The notes beneath the pieces were generated by a model. That model saw nothing but the letters and a program-made list of their open reading frames with translations. It was not told where the DNA came from and ran no database searches. A stretch of DNA of 64,000 bases from an uncultured Erythrobacter sp. (GTDB lineage: Bacteria; Pseudomonadota; Alphaproteobacteria; Sphingomonadales; Sphingomonadaceae): the NCBI GenBank assembly GCA_947501005.1, contig CANMTU010000001.1, forward strand, positions 248,001 to 312,000, read 5' to 3'. The position numbers and the translations under genes are program-made. Numbering within the stretch: the stretch's first letter is position 1; each line of letters starts with the position of its first letter. Shown here piece after piece: positions 9,043-18,594 of this stretch.

Positions 9043-11216
9043 TCCGTCATGCCCATCTGCCACAGGATGAAGGCGTATTCCTCCGCCACTTCGTAAAGCG
9101 AGGCGAAGCGGCCGGACTTGCCGCCGTGGCCCGCGCCCATATTGGTCTTGAGCAGCAGCTCGTTATCGTCGGTCTTCACCTCGCGCAGCTTGGCGACCCA
9201 TTTGGCCGGCTCCCAATAAGTAACGCGCGGATCGTTCAATCCGGCGGTGACCAGCATCGGGGGATAGTCCTGCTCGGTCGCCTGATCGTAGGGGCTGTAG
9301 CTCAGGATATAGGCGAAGGCCTGCTTGCTCGTCAGTGGGTTGCCCCATTCGGGCCATTCGCCCGGCGTCAGCGGCAGATCCTTGTCGAGCATGGTGTTGA
9401 GCACGTCGACGAAGGGCACATGCGCCACCACCGCGCCCCACAGGTCGGGATTGGTGTTGACCACCACACCCATCAGCTCCCCGCCCGCAGAGCCTCCGCT
9501 GGCACTGATCCGGCCCCTGGCGGTATAGCCGCGCTCGATCAGGCCCTCGGCCACGTCGACGAAATCGTTGAACGTGTTCGTCCGCTCGTTGAGCTTGCCC
9601 TGCAGATACCATTTGCGCCCCAGATCGTCGCCGCCGCGGATATGCGCGATTGCGAAGGCGAAGCCGCGATCGACGAGGCTCAACCGGCTGGTCGAGAACC
9701 CAGGCGGCACGGCATAGCCATAGGCGCCATAGGCATAGAGATGGAGCGGGCCGCCAGCCGGCCGGTCGGCACGGCTGACCACGGAAACGGGCACCATTGT
9801 CCCGTCGCGCGCGGCGATCTCGATCCGCTCGACCTTGTAGGCGCCAGCGTCGTAGCCGCTGGGTATTTCCTGCTGCTTCAATTGTTCGAGTTCGCCCGTG
9901 GCGACGTGATAGTCGAACACCGTATCGGGCGTGACCATGCTCTCGTAGGAGACACGCAGCCTGTCGGTATCGTATTCGGGATTGTTCGACAGGCCGGCGC
10001 TGAAGCTCGCCTCGGTAAAGGCGACCGGTTTCACGAGGTTGGGATCGGCGTAGCTGCGCAGCTGGATCTGGTCGAGCCCGCGCAGGCGCCCCTCGGTGAC
10101 GTAGAAATCCTTGAACAGCTCGAACCCGTCGAGATAGAATTCGTCCGACCCTTCGATCAGCGTGGTCCATTCCCCCGGCCGCGCGAGCGGCGCGGTAGCG
10201 AGGCGGAAATTGACGTGATCGTCGTTCGTATGGACGTAGACCGTGGTTTCCCCGTCCCTTGTGCGCACGTCGACATCGTATTCCACGCCCTTGCGGCGCG
10301 GAGCGACGAGGATCTGTTCGCCGGTCGGATCGTCGGCCCGCACCAGGCGGACCTCGCTCGTCTCGTTGTCGCCGGTGGAAATGATCAGCCAGTCTTCCTG
10401 CGCGGTAAGGCCGGTGCCGACCCGGAAGCCATCGTCTTCGGTTTCACGGTAGAGTTCGACGTCCTCGGCCACCGGCGTGCCGATCACGTGCAACGTCGCG
10501 TCGTGGACGCGCCAGTTCTCGTTCGCCGTGCCGTATACGAGGCCGCGATCGCCCATCACCCAGGTCAGGCCCGACAGCGTGCCGGGGATCTCGTCGGCCA
10601 GCAGCTCGCCGGTCTGCAGGTCCTTGATCCGCGCGGTGAACCGCTCCGACCCGTTGGTGTCGGCCGAATAGGCGAGATAGCGCCCGTTCTTCGACACGGA
10701 GAAGGCGCCGAGCCGGAAATAATCGAGCCCTTCGGCCAGCTCGTTCTCGTCGAGCATCAGCTGCGCCGCGCCGCCGCCTGCGGGCTTGCGATAGTGCAGG
10801 GGGTATTCCTTGCCCTGCTCGAATTCGGACCAGTAAAGCCAGTCGCCATCCTTTTGCGGCACGGTGGATTCATCTTCCTTGATCCGCGCCTTCATCTCTT
10901 CATAGAGGCGTTCGACCAGCGGCTGGTGATCGGCCATGCGCGCTTCGAACCAGGCGTTTTCCGCCTTCACATGCGCCAGCACGTCCGCATCGTCGACATC
11001 GGGATAGCTCTCGTCCTTCAGCCAGGCATAGGGATCGGCGATGGTGATGCCGTGATGGCTGTAGGAATGATCGCGCTTCTCGGCGACGGGCGGGCTGGTC
11101 GGTTGGGTCACGGATGTCCCTCTGGTGGTTTTCGGAGCCGCGGTTTGCGCGGCGAGCGGGCCTGCAACGGCAAGCGAGGCGGCAGATAGGCACGCGGCAA
11201 GGCGCATATAACCCAT
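9039..11216 (-). CDS. S9A family serine peptidase (oligopeptidase B-like), exported
   Basis: A 725-residue prolyl-oligopeptidase family enzyme. The first 24 residues form a signal peptide ending in PLAAQ, so the protein is periplasmic, unlike cytoplasmic E. coli PtrB. A beta-propeller spans about 50-470. The alpha/beta-hydrolase domain follows, with the nucleophile in SASGGSAGGELMG near residue 573, the acid in TAGLNDPRV and the histidine in GAGHGGKSGRF. Oligopeptidase B cleaves short peptides after basic residues; the exact specificity is not readable here. It is the first gene of a two-gene unit with the thioesterase and is divergent from the aminopeptidase P gene, so peptide turnover may be co-regulated. 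Confidence 0.92.
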   Translation of the reverse strand: MGYMRLAACLSAASLAVAGPLAAQTAAPKTTRGTSVTQPTSPPVAEKRDHSYSHHGITIADPYAWLKDESYPDVDDADVLAHVKAENAWFEARMADHQPLVERLYEEMKARIKEDESTVPQKDGDWLYWSEFEQGKEYPLHYRKPAGGGAAQLMLDENELAEGLDYFRLGAFSVSKNGRYLAYSADTNGSERFTARIKDLQTGELLADEIPGTLSGLTWVMGDRGLVYGTANENWRVHDATLHVIGTPVAEDVELYRETEDDGFRVGTGLTAQEDWLIISTGDNETSEVRLVRADDPTGEQILVAPRRKGVEYDVDVRTRDGETTVYVHTNDDHVNFRLATAPLARPGEWTTLIEGSDEFYLDGFELFKDFYVTEGRLRGLDQIQLRSYADPNLVKPVAFTEASFSAGLSNNPEYDTDRLRVSYESMVTPDTVFDYHVATGELEQLKQQEIPSGYDAGAYKVERIEIAARDGTMVPVSVVSRADRPAGGPLHLYAYGAYGYAVPPGFSTSRLSLVDRGFAFAIAHIRGGDDLGRKWYLQGKLNERTNTFNDFVDVAEGLIERGYTARGRISASGGSAGGELMGVVVNTNPDLWGAVVAHVPFVDVLNTMLDKDLPLTPGEWPEWGNPLTSKQAFAYILSYSPYDQATEQDYPPMLVTAGLNDPRVTYWEPAKWVAKLREVKTDDNELLLKTNMGAGHGGKSGRFASLYEVAEEYAFILWQMGMTE

Positions 11217-11363
11217 GATCGATCCTCCATCATGCGGGGCAACGGTGGAAAGGCGCGCCGCGATCGTCTAAGCAGAGGGCATGATTACGCGGCGCATACC
11301 CGCGCCGCAAGCGCCGCCCGTCGCGGAAGAAAACGCGGCCCGCGGGACGAAAGGATTTTGACC

Positions 11364-13169
11364 ATGCTCATGCAGACTCACGAAGCGCGGCTCGACGCTT
11401 TGCGCACCGAACTTCAAAAACGGGGCCTCGACGGGTTCGTGGTGCCGATCTCCGACGAACATATGAGCGAATATGTCGGCAGCTACGCGCAGCGTCTGCA
11501 GTGGCTCACCGGTTTCGGCGGCAGCGCGGGCAGCGCGGTGGTGCTGAAGGATCGCGCCGCCATGTTCACCGACGGGCGCTACACCGTGCAGGTGCGCGAG
11601 CAGGTGGACGGCAAGCTCTACGATTACGAGGACGTGCCCAGGACTTCGCCCGCCAAGTGGATCGCAGCGCATGCCGGCAAGGGCGCGCGGATCGGCTACG
11701 ATGCATGGCTGCACGGCGTCGAATGGGCGGAAGAGGCGGCGACGCTGTTCGCCAAGAAGGGCATCGAACTCGTCGCGGTCGACGGCAATCCGATCGACGC
11801 GGTCTGGGTCGACCGCCCCGAACCCAGCCCTGCGCCCGCCGTGCCGCACGAGGATCGCTTCGCCGGCCGCTCCAGCGCGGACAAGCGCGCCGCAATCGCC
11901 GACTGGCTGAAGGAAGAGGGCTATGACGCGACGGTCATCACCGCGCTCGATTCCGTCGCCTGGGTGCTGAACATGCGCGGGGCCGACATCGCCAACACGC
12001 CGGTGGCCTTGTCCTATGTCGTCGCCCATGCCGACGGGACCGCCGAACTGTTCATCGCGGGCGAGAAGGTGACGCCCGAACTCACCCAGCATTTCGGCAA
12101 TGCCGTGACCGTGCGCGAGCGCGGCGATTTCGAACCGGCGCTCGCCAACCTCAAGGGCAAGACCGTGGCGGTCGATCCCAAGCATGCGGTCGCAGGCATC
12201 TTCCGCGCGCTGGAGCAGGGCGGGGCCAAGGTCGTGCGCGATGCCGATCCCGCCGTGCTGCCCAAGGCGATCAAGACGCCGGCGGAACAGCAGGGCCACC
12301 GCGACGCGCAGGCGCGCGACGGGGCGGCGGTCGTCCGCTATCTCCGCTGGATCGCCGAGAACGCCCCGTCGGGCGAAGTCGATGAACTGACCGCCGCGGC
12401 GAAGCTGCGCGAATTCCGCGGCCTGAGCGCGGACCTGAAAGATACCAGCTTCGACACGATCAGCGCCGCCGCCGGCCATGCCGCCCTCCCGCACTACAAG
12501 GTGGACGAGGAGAGCAATATCCCGATCCCGCCCTCCAGCATCTATCTGTGCGATTCGGGCGGCCAGTATCTCGACGGCACGACCGACATCACGCGCACCG
12601 TCTGGGTCGGCCCGGGCGAACCGTCGGTCGAGATGGTCGATCGCAACACGCGCGTCCTCAAGGGCCATATCGAACTCGCGCTCGCGACCTTTCCCGACGA
12701 GACGACCGGCGGCGCCCTGGATGCGCTGGCGCGGATGCATCTGTGGCAGGCGGGCGTGGATTACGGCCACGGCACCGGCCACGGCGTCGGCAGCTATCTT
12801 TCGGTGCATGAGGGGCCGCAGCGGATCTCCAAGCCCGGCGGTGCCTTCCCCGGCACCGAGACGCCGCTGCGCGAAGGCATGATCCTGTCCAACGAGCCGG
12901 GCTATTACAAGGCTGGCGAATACGGCATCCGGATCGAGAACCTCGTGCTGGTCGTGGATGCGGGGATCGCGGGTGCGGAAGGCAAGTATCTCGGTTTCGA
13001 GACGCTGACGCTGGTACCGCTCGACTGGCGGCTGGTGGACAAGGCGCTGCTTACGCCGCGCGAGATCGCCTGGTGGAACGATTATCACGCGCAGGTCCGC
13101 GCGGTGCTGGCACCGCAACTGGACGGCGCAGACCGCGAATGGCTCGAAACGGAATGCCGGCCATTGTAG
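11364..13169 (+). CDS. Aminopeptidase P family metallopeptidase (M24B)
   Basis: A 601-residue Xaa-Pro aminopeptidase, cutting the N-terminal residue when the second residue is proline. It has the long, three-domain architecture seen in eukaryote-like APP1 enzymes: two creatinase-like N-terminal domains, a pita-bread catalytic domain and a C-terminal extension. The dinuclear metal ligands are visible: two Asp in YLDGTTDITRTVW, His in GHGTGHGVGSYL, Glu in LSNEPGYY and Glu in GIRIENL. The reading frame is open back to 11232, but ATG 11364, preceded by AAAGGA, begins the conserved sequence. No signal peptide is seen, so it acts in the cytoplasm. Confidence 0.93.
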   Translation: MLMQTHEARLDALRTELQKRGLDGFVVPISDEHMSEYVGSYAQRLQWLTGFGGSAGSAVVLKDRAAMFTDGRYTVQVREQVDGKLYDYEDVPRTSPAKWIAAHAGKGARIGYDAWLHGVEWAEEAATLFAKKGIELVAVDGNPIDAVWVDRPEPSPAPAVPHEDRFAGRSSADKRAAIADWLKEEGYDATVITALDSVAWVLNMRGADIANTPVALSYVVAHADGTAELFIAGEKVTPELTQHFGNAVTVRERGDFEPALANLKGKTVAVDPKHAVAGIFRALEQGGAKVVRDADPAVLPKAIKTPAEQQGHRDAQARDGAAVVRYLRWIAENAPSGEVDELTAAAKLREFRGLSADLKDTSFDTISAAAGHAALPHYKVDEESNIPIPPSSIYLCDSGGQYLDGTTDITRTVWVGPGEPSVEMVDRNTRVLKGHIELALATFPDETTGGALDALARMHLWQAGVDYGHGTGHGVGSYLSVHEGPQRISKPGGAFPGTETPLREGMILSNEPGYYKAGEYGIRIENLVLVVDAGIAGAEGKYLGFETLTLVPLDWRLVDKALLTPREIAWWNDYHAQVRAVLAPQLDGADREWLETECRPL

Positions 13170-13179
13170 AACCGCAAAT

Positions 13180-13194
13180 GTTCACATAATGTTC
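13180..13194 (+). promoter_or_regulatory. Candidate LexA (SOS) box
   Basis: GTTCACATAATGTTC matches exactly the alphaproteobacterial LexA consensus GTTC-N7-GTTC. It lies in the 60-base gap between the aminopeptidase P stop and the VOC gene, 36 bases before the latter's ATG, where a repressor would block transcription. The match is direct; control by LexA is inferred. Confidence 0.65.
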
Positions 13195-13229
13195 TGCCGG
13201 GTCGCGAGTCGTTCGACAGGAGAACTTGC

Positions 13230-13628
13230 ATGATCGGTTATGTGACGCTCGGTACCAATGATCTGCGCCGCGCCGCCGCTTTCTACGACCCCATCGCCGC
13301 CGAACTCGGCTACGGCCGGATGATGGATTTCGAGACGTTCATCGCCTGGGGGTCGATGGATGGCGGCGCTGGGCTGGCGGCGACCAAACCGTTCGACGGC
13401 GAACAGGCCACGGTCGGCAACGGCACGATGGTGGCGCTCGAATGCAAGGACCGCGAACAGGTCGCCAGGCTCTACGACATCGCGTTGTCGAACGGCGGCA
13501 GCGACGAGGGTGAACCGGGCCCGCGGGGCGAGCCGGACGAGAACGGCATCCAGTTCTACGCCGCCTATTTCCGCGATCCGGACGGCAACAAGCTCAACGC
13601 CTTCCTGATGGAGCGAACCGCAGGATAG
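13230..13628 (+). CDS. VOC superfamily (glyoxalase-like) protein
   Basis: A 132-residue vicinal-oxygen-chelate protein with two beta-alpha-beta-beta-beta modules. The start MIGYVTLGTNDLRRAAAFYD and the end YFRDPDGNKLNAF are standard for small VOC proteins resembling glyoxalase I or bleomycin-binding proteins. Metal-site positions are only partly conserved, so enzymatic function is uncertain. AGGAGA lies 7 bases before ATG 13230. A perfect GTTC-N7-GTTC element lies just upstream, so it may be induced by DNA damage, which would be unusual for this family and might point to a toxin- or antibiotic-binding role. A second VOC gene of the same size lies at 39611-39991. Confidence 0.88.
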   Translation: MIGYVTLGTNDLRRAAAFYDPIAAELGYGRMMDFETFIAWGSMDGGAGLAATKPFDGEQATVGNGTMVALECKDREQVARLYDIALSNGGSDEGEPGPRGEPDENGIQFYAAYFRDPDGNKLNAFLMERTAG

Positions 13629-13640
13629 GGCGGCACGCGC

Positions 13641-13654
13641 CCCCCTTTCGGGGG
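13641..13654. terminator. Short hairpin between convergent genes
   Basis: A five-base CCCCC/GGGGG stem with a TTTC loop sits between the stops of the VOC gene and the convergent HerA-like gene. It lacks a T-tract on either strand, so termination activity is only a guess. Confidence 0.3.
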
Positions 13655-15181
13655 TCAGCGCATCAACCCGCCGATGATGTTGCGCACGAAGGCGCTTGCC
13701 CCGGTGTGCAGCGGGTTGGCGCGCGATTTCTTGCCGAGCACGGCGGCGACCGCGATCGAAGTGAGCGATCCGGCCGCCGCTCTGGTCGCAGCCTTGCCGG
13801 CCTTGCCCCACAGGGAGGGCGATTTGCGCGCTTCCTTCGCGACTTCTTGGCGGCCCTTTGCTTCGACCTCCTCGGCCGTCGCGGCGGCATCGGCGGCTTT
13901 GGCGGCGAGCACTTCCTGCGCACTTTCGCGGTTCACGGCCTCGTCGTATTTGCCATCGAGGTCGCTGACCGAGTTGACGATCCTGCGTTCTTTTTCCGTC
14001 ACCGGGCCGAGACGCGAATGGGGCGGCTTGATCAGCGTGCGCTGCACCACCGTGGGTGCGCCGTCTTCATCGAGCGTAGATACAAGCGCCTCGCCCACTT
14101 GCAGTTCGGTGATTGCGCGCTCGACATCGAGGGCGGGATTGATGCGGAAGGTTTCCGCCGCCGCCTTGATCGCCCGCTTGTCGCGCGGGGTGAAGGCGCG
14201 CAGCGCGTGCTGCACCCGATTGCCCAATTGCCCGGCGATCTTCTCGGGAATGTCGATCGGGTTCTGGGTCACGAAATAGACGCCGACCCCTTTCGAACGG
14301 ATCAGGCGGACGACCTGCTCGACCTTGTCCTCCAGCGCGGCGGGCGCGCCGTCGAACAGCAGATGGGCCTCGTCGAAGAAGAAGACAAGCTTGGGTTTAT
14401 CGAGATCGCCCACCTCGGGCAGGGTCTCGAACAGTTCGGCCAGCAGCCACAGCAGGAAGGTCGCATACAGTTTCGGGCTGCGCATCAACTGATCGGCGGC
14501 AAGGATGTTGATCGTCCCGCGCCCCTGTTCGTCAAGCGCGAGGAAGTCGTCGATCTCCAGCGCCGGCTCACCGAAGAACAGCCCTGCGCCCTGGCTTTCC
14601 AAGGTCAGCAATTGCCGCTGGATCGCGCCGACGCTGGCCTTGGAGACATTGCCGTATTTCCCCGACAGCGCGCTCGCATTCTCATAGGCGAAGGCCAGCA
14701 TCGCCTGCAGATCGCCCAGATCGAGCAGCAAGAGCGCATTGTCGTCGGCATAGCGGAAGACGATGTTGAGCACGCCCTCCTGCGTGTCGTTGAGATCGAG
14801 CAGGCGGGCGAGCAGCAGCGGCCCCATCTCGCTGATCGTGGTGCGGATGGGGAAGCCCTGTTCGCCATACAGGTCCCAGAACACCGCCGCATTGTCGGCA
14901 TAGGCATAGTCGTCCATGCCCAGCGCCTTCGCGCGGCCCTCCAGCTTGTCGGCATGGCGGAACTGCGCGCTGCCGGCCATCGCGATGCCGGACAGATCGC
15001 CCTTCACATCGGCGAGGAAGACCGGGACGCCGTGCGCGGAAAAACTCTCGGCAAGGCCCTGCAGGGTCACCGTCTTGCCGGTGCCGGTTGCGCCCGCGAT
15101 CAGGCCGTGCCGGTTCGCCTGGTCGAGCCGCAGGGCCTGCCGCCCGCCATCGTCGCCCTGCCCGAGAAAAATCGCGTCCAT
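13655..15181 (-). CDS. HerA-like helicase, DUF853 (YjgR) family ATPase
   Basis: A 508-residue HerA/FtsK-superfamily ATPase of the YjgR type. Walker A is [11 protein letters not shown] near residue 33, Walker B is [12 protein letters not shown] near 265-276, and [11 protein letters not shown] is the conserved sensor region. A charged coiled stretch near 430-455 ([18 protein letters not shown]) precedes a C-terminal tail with a basic, hydrophobic end. HerA proper works with NurA in DNA end resection; the DUF853 branch stands alone and its role is not settled. No NurA partner is adjacent. It is divergent from the pabB-pabC fusion with about 107 bases between starts. Confidence 0.9.
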   Translation of the reverse strand: MDAIFLGQGDDGGRQALRLDQANRHGLIAGATGTGKTVTLQGLAESFSAHGVPVFLADVKGDLSGIAMAGSAQFRHADKLEGRAKALGMDDYAYADNAAVFWDLYGEQGFPIRTTISEMGPLLLARLLDLNDTQEGVLNIVFRYADDNALLLLDLGDLQAMLAFAYENASALSGKYGNVSKASVGAIQRQLLTLESQGAGLFFGEPALEIDDFLALDEQGRGTINILAADQLMRSPKLYATFLLWLLAELFETLPEVGDLDKPKLVFFFDEAHLLFDGAPAALEDKVEQVVRLIRSKGVGVYFVTQNPIDIPEKIAGQLGNRVQHALRAFTPRDKRAIKAAAETFRINPALDVERAITELQVGEALVSTLDEDGAPTVVQRTLIKPPHSRLGPVTEKERRIVNSVSDLDGKYDEAVNRESAQEVLAAKAADAAATAEEVEAKGRQEVAKEARKSPSLWGKAGKAATRAAAGSLTSIAVAAVLGKKSRANPLHTGASAFVRNIIGGLMR

Positions 15182-15288
15182 CCGGCTGTCTCCCGCGCTG
15201 TGCCGATCGCGTCCTGCATTGGCGCAGGGGCGCGGGCGCGGTCAAGCAATCCTCGACTTGTGCAGGCGACGCGCTAAAGGCTGGGCGC

Positions 15289-17109
15289 ATGGGGAAGCGG
15301 CTGCCTTTCGTCCTGCTCGACGATGCGCGCGAAGACGGCGCGGTTGCTGCCATGCTGTTCGAAAACCCGCGCGAGATCTTCGTCGCGCGCCGGCCGGGCG
15401 AGGTTGCCGCTGTGCTCGATGCGGCGGGTGCGGCACAGGCCCGTGCACAGGCAGAAGGCGCCACGCTCGCCGGATATATCGCCTACGAGGCCGGGCTGGC
15501 GCTGGAGCCGAAGCTGGCCCCGCTGGCCGAGGGGCGGAGCGGGGCGGCGGGTCCGCTCGTCTGGCTCGGCCTGTTCGGCGAGGGGCAGCGCCTCGCGGCG
15601 GATGAGGTGGCGGAGTGGCTGGCCCGCACGGCCACCGGGCCGGGCCATGTCGGACCGCTCGAACCGCAGCTTTCGCCTGGCGGATATGCGCAGGCTTTCG
15701 CCCGGCTGCAGGACGCGATCCGGGCGGGCGATATCTATCAGGCGAACCTGACCTTTCCGCTCGCCGGCGGCTTCACCGGCGATCCGCTGGGCCTGTACGC
15801 GGCGCTGCGGCCGTCCGCCCGGGCGGGGCATGGGGCGGTGGTGTTCGACGGGTCGCACTGGCTCCTCAGCCTGTCGCCCGAACTGTTCGTCTCGCTCGAG
15901 AATGGCGAGGCGACCGCCCGGCCGATGAAGGGAACCCGGCCGCGCGGCGGGGATCCGGCGCGCGATGCCGAACTCGCCGGCGAACTCGCCGCGTCGGCAA
16001 AGGACCGGGCAGAGAACCTGATGATCGTCGACCTGATGCGCAACGACCTTGCCCGCGTGGCCGAGGCGGGCAGCGTGCGGGTGGAAAACCCCTTCGCCGT
16101 CGAAACCTACCCCACCGTGCACCAGATGGTCAGCGTGGTGCGCGCGCGGCTGGGCGAGGGGCAGGGGCCGCTGGACCTCGTCGGGGCGCTGTTCCCCTGT
16201 GGCTCGATCACCGGAGCGCCCAAGATCCGCGCCATGGAGCTGCTCGCCGAAATCGAGCGCGACCCGCGCGGCCCCTATTGCGGCGCGATCGGGCGGATCG
16301 GGCCGGGTGGCGACGCCGCGTTCAACGTCGCCATCCGCACCCTGCGCCTGACCGAGATGGAGAACGGGCGCGGCAAGGCCGTGCTCGGCGTGGGCGGGGC
16401 GATCGTCGCCGACAGCGATGCGGATGCCGAACGGCGCGAAGCGTTGCTCAAGGGCGCGTTCGCCCGCGCGTCATCGCCGGATCTTGCCGCCGCGCAATTC
16501 GACCTGATCGAGACGATGCGCTTCACCCCCGAAGAAGGCCTGGCCTTCCTGGAACAGCATCTGGCGCGCCTGAAACGCAGCGCGCAGGAACTGGGCTTCC
16601 TGTTCGACCGGCATCAGGCGCGCAATCAACTCCACGCCCTGTGCTTCACGGTCGAGAAGCCGAGCCGGGTGCGCCTGCTCGCCGCGCGGTCGGGTGCCAT
16701 CGCGATCGACGTGCAGGATCTGGGCGCGGCATGGCCCGATCCGGCGCGCTGCATCGTGCTGCCCCTGCCGGTCGATGCGGGCGACTGGCGGCTGCGTCAC
16801 AAGACCTCGGATCGCGGCTTCTACGAAGACGGGCGGCGCGTTGCCGAGGGTGTGGGCGCGCAGGAGGCGCTGTTCGTGCGCGCGGACGGCTTGCTGACCG
16901 AAGGGTGCATCACCAGCCTGTTCGTCGAGCGGGACGGCATGCTCCTCACCCCGCCGGCCGGGCGCGGCCTGTTGCCCGGGGTGCTGCGCCAGTCGCTGCT
17001 CGAGAGCGGCAAGGCGCGCGAGGCGGATATGCGGATCGAGGATCTCGAGGATGGCTTCCTGATCGGCAACGCCGTTCGCGACCTGATGAAGGCGCAGCTC
17101 GCCAGCTAA
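15289..17109 (+). CDS. pabB: Aminodeoxychorismate synthase component I fused to aminodeoxychorismate lyase (PabB-PabC)
   Basis: A 606-residue fusion for folate synthesis. Residues about 1-385 are the chorismate-binding PabB part, with ARPMKGTRPRGGD, DLMRNDLARV and CGSITGAPKIRAME, which form the chorismate site and turn chorismate plus ammonia into aminodeoxychorismate. Residues about 400-606 are a class IV PLP fold like PabC, with the lysine in LRHKTSDRGFYE and the cofactor-loop sequence EGCITSLFVE, releasing 4-aminobenzoate and pyruvate. The glutamine amidotransferase PabA is not nearby. The frame is open upstream to 15088, but ATG 15289 starts conserved sequence and avoids overlap with the divergent gene. 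It is followed within 7 bases by a pseudouridine synthase gene. Confidence 0.92.
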   Translation: MGKRLPFVLLDDAREDGAVAAMLFENPREIFVARRPGEVAAVLDAAGAAQARAQAEGATLAGYIAYEAGLALEPKLAPLAEGRSGAAGPLVWLGLFGEGQRLAADEVAEWLARTATGPGHVGPLEPQLSPGGYAQAFARLQDAIRAGDIYQANLTFPLAGGFTGDPLGLYAALRPSARAGHGAVVFDGSHWLLSLSPELFVSLENGEATARPMKGTRPRGGDPARDAELAGELAASAKDRAENLMIVDLMRNDLARVAEAGSVRVENPFAVETYPTVHQMVSVVRARLGEGQGPLDLVGALFPCGSITGAPKIRAMELLAEIERDPRGPYCGAIGRIGPGGDAAFNVAIRTLRLTEMENGRGKAVLGVGGAIVADSDADAERREALLKGAFARASSPDLAAAQFDLIETMRFTPEEGLAFLEQHLARLKRSAQELGFLFDRHQARNQLHALCFTVEKPSRVRLLAARSGAIAIDVQDLGAAWPDPARCIVLPLPVDAGDWRLRHKTSDRGFYEDGRRVAEGVGAQEALFVRADGLLTEGCITSLFVERDGMLLTPPAGRGLLPGVLRQSLLESGKAREADMRIEDLEDGFLIGNAVRDLMKAQLAS

Positions 17110-17116
17110 GGAATTT

Positions 17117-17773
17117 ATGCAGGACATCCCGATACTCTACGAAGACGCCGAAGCCCTGGTGATCGACAAGCCGGCAGGCCTGCCGGTCGACCGGCCGCGC
17201 AAGGGCGGGCCATGCCTCGAGGATCATTTCGAACAATTGCGCCTCGGGTTTCAGCGCGATCCGGTCCCCGTCCACCGGCTCGACACCGATACCAGCGGAT
17301 GCCTGCTGCTGGCGCGCAATCCCAAGGCGCTGAAGCGGTACGGCCATGCTTTCGAGGAACGGCAGGTCGGCAAGCGCTATCTCGGCATCCTCGCCGGCAT
17401 TCCGGACGAGGAGGAAGGCACGATCGACCTCGCTTTGTCGAAGATCAGCAGCGCCGAGAAAGGCTGGCGCATGATCGCGGCGCGCAAGGGCAAGCCCTCG
17501 ATCACCCATTGGCGGGTCGCCGCGCTGGGCGAGGGGCGGGCGCTGGTCGAATTCCGGCCCGAAACCGGCCGTACGCACCAGATCCGCATCCACGCGCTCG
17601 CCGGTCTGGGCATCCCTCTGCTGGGCGATCCCATATACGGGACGGGCAAGGGGGCGCCGCGCACCATGCTGCATGCCGCCGGGCTGACCGTGCAGCGCGA
17701 GAAGAAGCCCGCGATCGAGGCCGCCGCCCCGCTGCCGGCGGATTTCGCCGCCGCCGGGTTCGCACAAGCCTAG
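17117..17773 (+). CDS. RluA family pseudouridine synthase
   Basis: A 218-residue RNA pseudouridine synthase of the RluA class. The catalytic motif HRLDTDTSGCLLLAR carries the essential aspartate near residue 57, and the later motifs KRYLGIL and LVEFRPETGRTHQIRIHA are standard. There is no N-terminal S4 domain, as in the short RluA and TruC forms. Its rRNA or tRNA target cannot be told from sequence alone. It begins 7 bases after pabB and ends 18 bases before arfB, suggesting one transcript through three genes, the last two working on the translation apparatus. Confidence 0.92.
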   Translation: MQDIPILYEDAEALVIDKPAGLPVDRPRKGGPCLEDHFEQLRLGFQRDPVPVHRLDTDTSGCLLLARNPKALKRYGHAFEERQVGKRYLGILAGIPDEEEGTIDLALSKISSAEKGWRMIAARKGKPSITHWRVAALGEGRALVEFRPETGRTHQIRIHALAGLGIPLLGDPIYGTGKGAPRTMLHAAGLTVQREKKPAIEAAAPLPADFAAAGFAQA

Positions 17774-17791
17774 GCGCTATGGGCAGGCCGG

Positions 17792-18196
17792 ATGGGTAAG
17801 ATCGCCGACCGCGCGCTGGAGATCGCGGAGGAGAAGTTCATCGCCTCGTCCGGCCCCGGCGGGCAGAACGTCAACAAGGTGGCGAGCGCGGTGCAATTGC
17901 GCGTCGACGTGTTCCGCCTTGGCCTGCCGCCCGAGGCCTATGCCCGCCTGCAGGAGATCGCCGGCAGCAAGCTGACCAAGGGCGGCGAGATATTGATCGC
18001 GGCCAACGAATACCGCACCCAGGAACAGAACCGCGAGGCGGCACGCGAACGCCTGCTCGCCCTGCTGGCCGATGCGCTCAACCCGCCGAGGAAACGCCGG
18101 AAGAGCCGGTTGAACCGGGTCGGCAAGGTCAAGCGGCTGAAAGCGAAGAAGGAACGCGGCGCGGTCAAGGCGAAACGCGGCAAGGTCGACTGGTAG
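17792..18196 (+). CDS. arfB: Alternative ribosome-rescue factor ArfB (YaeJ-type peptidyl-tRNA hydrolase)
   Basis: A 134-residue release-factor-like protein that frees ribosomes stalled on truncated mRNA by hydrolysing peptidyl-tRNA. The catalytic GGQ is in SSGPGGQNVNKV near residues 26-28. The last 35 residues are a Lys/Arg-rich tail (KRRKSRLNRVGKVKRL and beyond) that in the family threads into the empty mRNA channel. Codon-recognition domains of normal release factors are absent, as expected. Length agrees with E. coli YaeJ at about 140 residues. It probably shares a transcript with the pseudouridine synthase gene. Confidence 0.95.
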   Translation: MGKIADRALEIAEEKFIASSGPGGQNVNKVASAVQLRVDVFRLGLPPEAYARLQEIAGSKLTKGGEILIAANEYRTQEQNREAARERLLALLADALNPPRKRRKSRLNRVGKVKRLKAKKERGAVKAKRGKVDW

Positions 18197-18341
18197 CCTG
18201 CCCCGCATGCCCGCGCTTGACTTTCGCCCGTGAATCGCGCAGTGGCCGCGCCGGAACGGCGGTGCTGCGCGCGCCGCCCTTATTTTTTCGGCCCGGTCCC
18301 GGCCAGCGGGGCGGCCCACCAGAGATATTTAGGATTACGAC

Positions 18342-18509
18342 ATGGCGAAACCCGCAACCGTCAAGATCAGGCTCGTCTCGACCGCCGATACGGGCTTCTT
18401 CTATGTCACGAAGAAGAACCCGCGCAACATCACGGAAAAGATGACCTTCCGCAAATACGATCCCGTCGCGCGCAAGCACGTCGAGTTCAAGGAAGCGAAG
18501 ATCAAGTAA
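18342..18509 (+). CDS. rpmG: 50S ribosomal protein L33
   Basis: A 55-residue protein beginning [20 protein letters not shown] and containing YVTKKNPRN and [18 protein letters not shown], which identify L33 of the large ribosomal subunit, sited near the E-site. It has no Cys pairs, so it is the zinc-free form. The ATG is preceded by a weak GGA. The 145 bases upstream, containing a run TTATTTTTTC, presumably carry its promoter because the preceding arfB transcript has no obvious reason to include it. Confidence 0.97.
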   Translation: MAKPATVKIRLVSTADTGFFYVTKKNPRNITEKMTFRKYDPVARKHVEFKEAKIK

Positions 18510-18594
18510 TCGGCGCTTGCCGGACAGGCTTGCTGAACCGCGGGAACGGCCCGGGTTCACTGGCGGTTCAATGCTCCGACCTACAAACGGGAGC

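Noticed and set aside
9126-11189. A 687-codon plus-strand frame opposite the S9 peptidase gene
   Set aside because: The peptidase has full catalytic motifs; the opposing frame has none.
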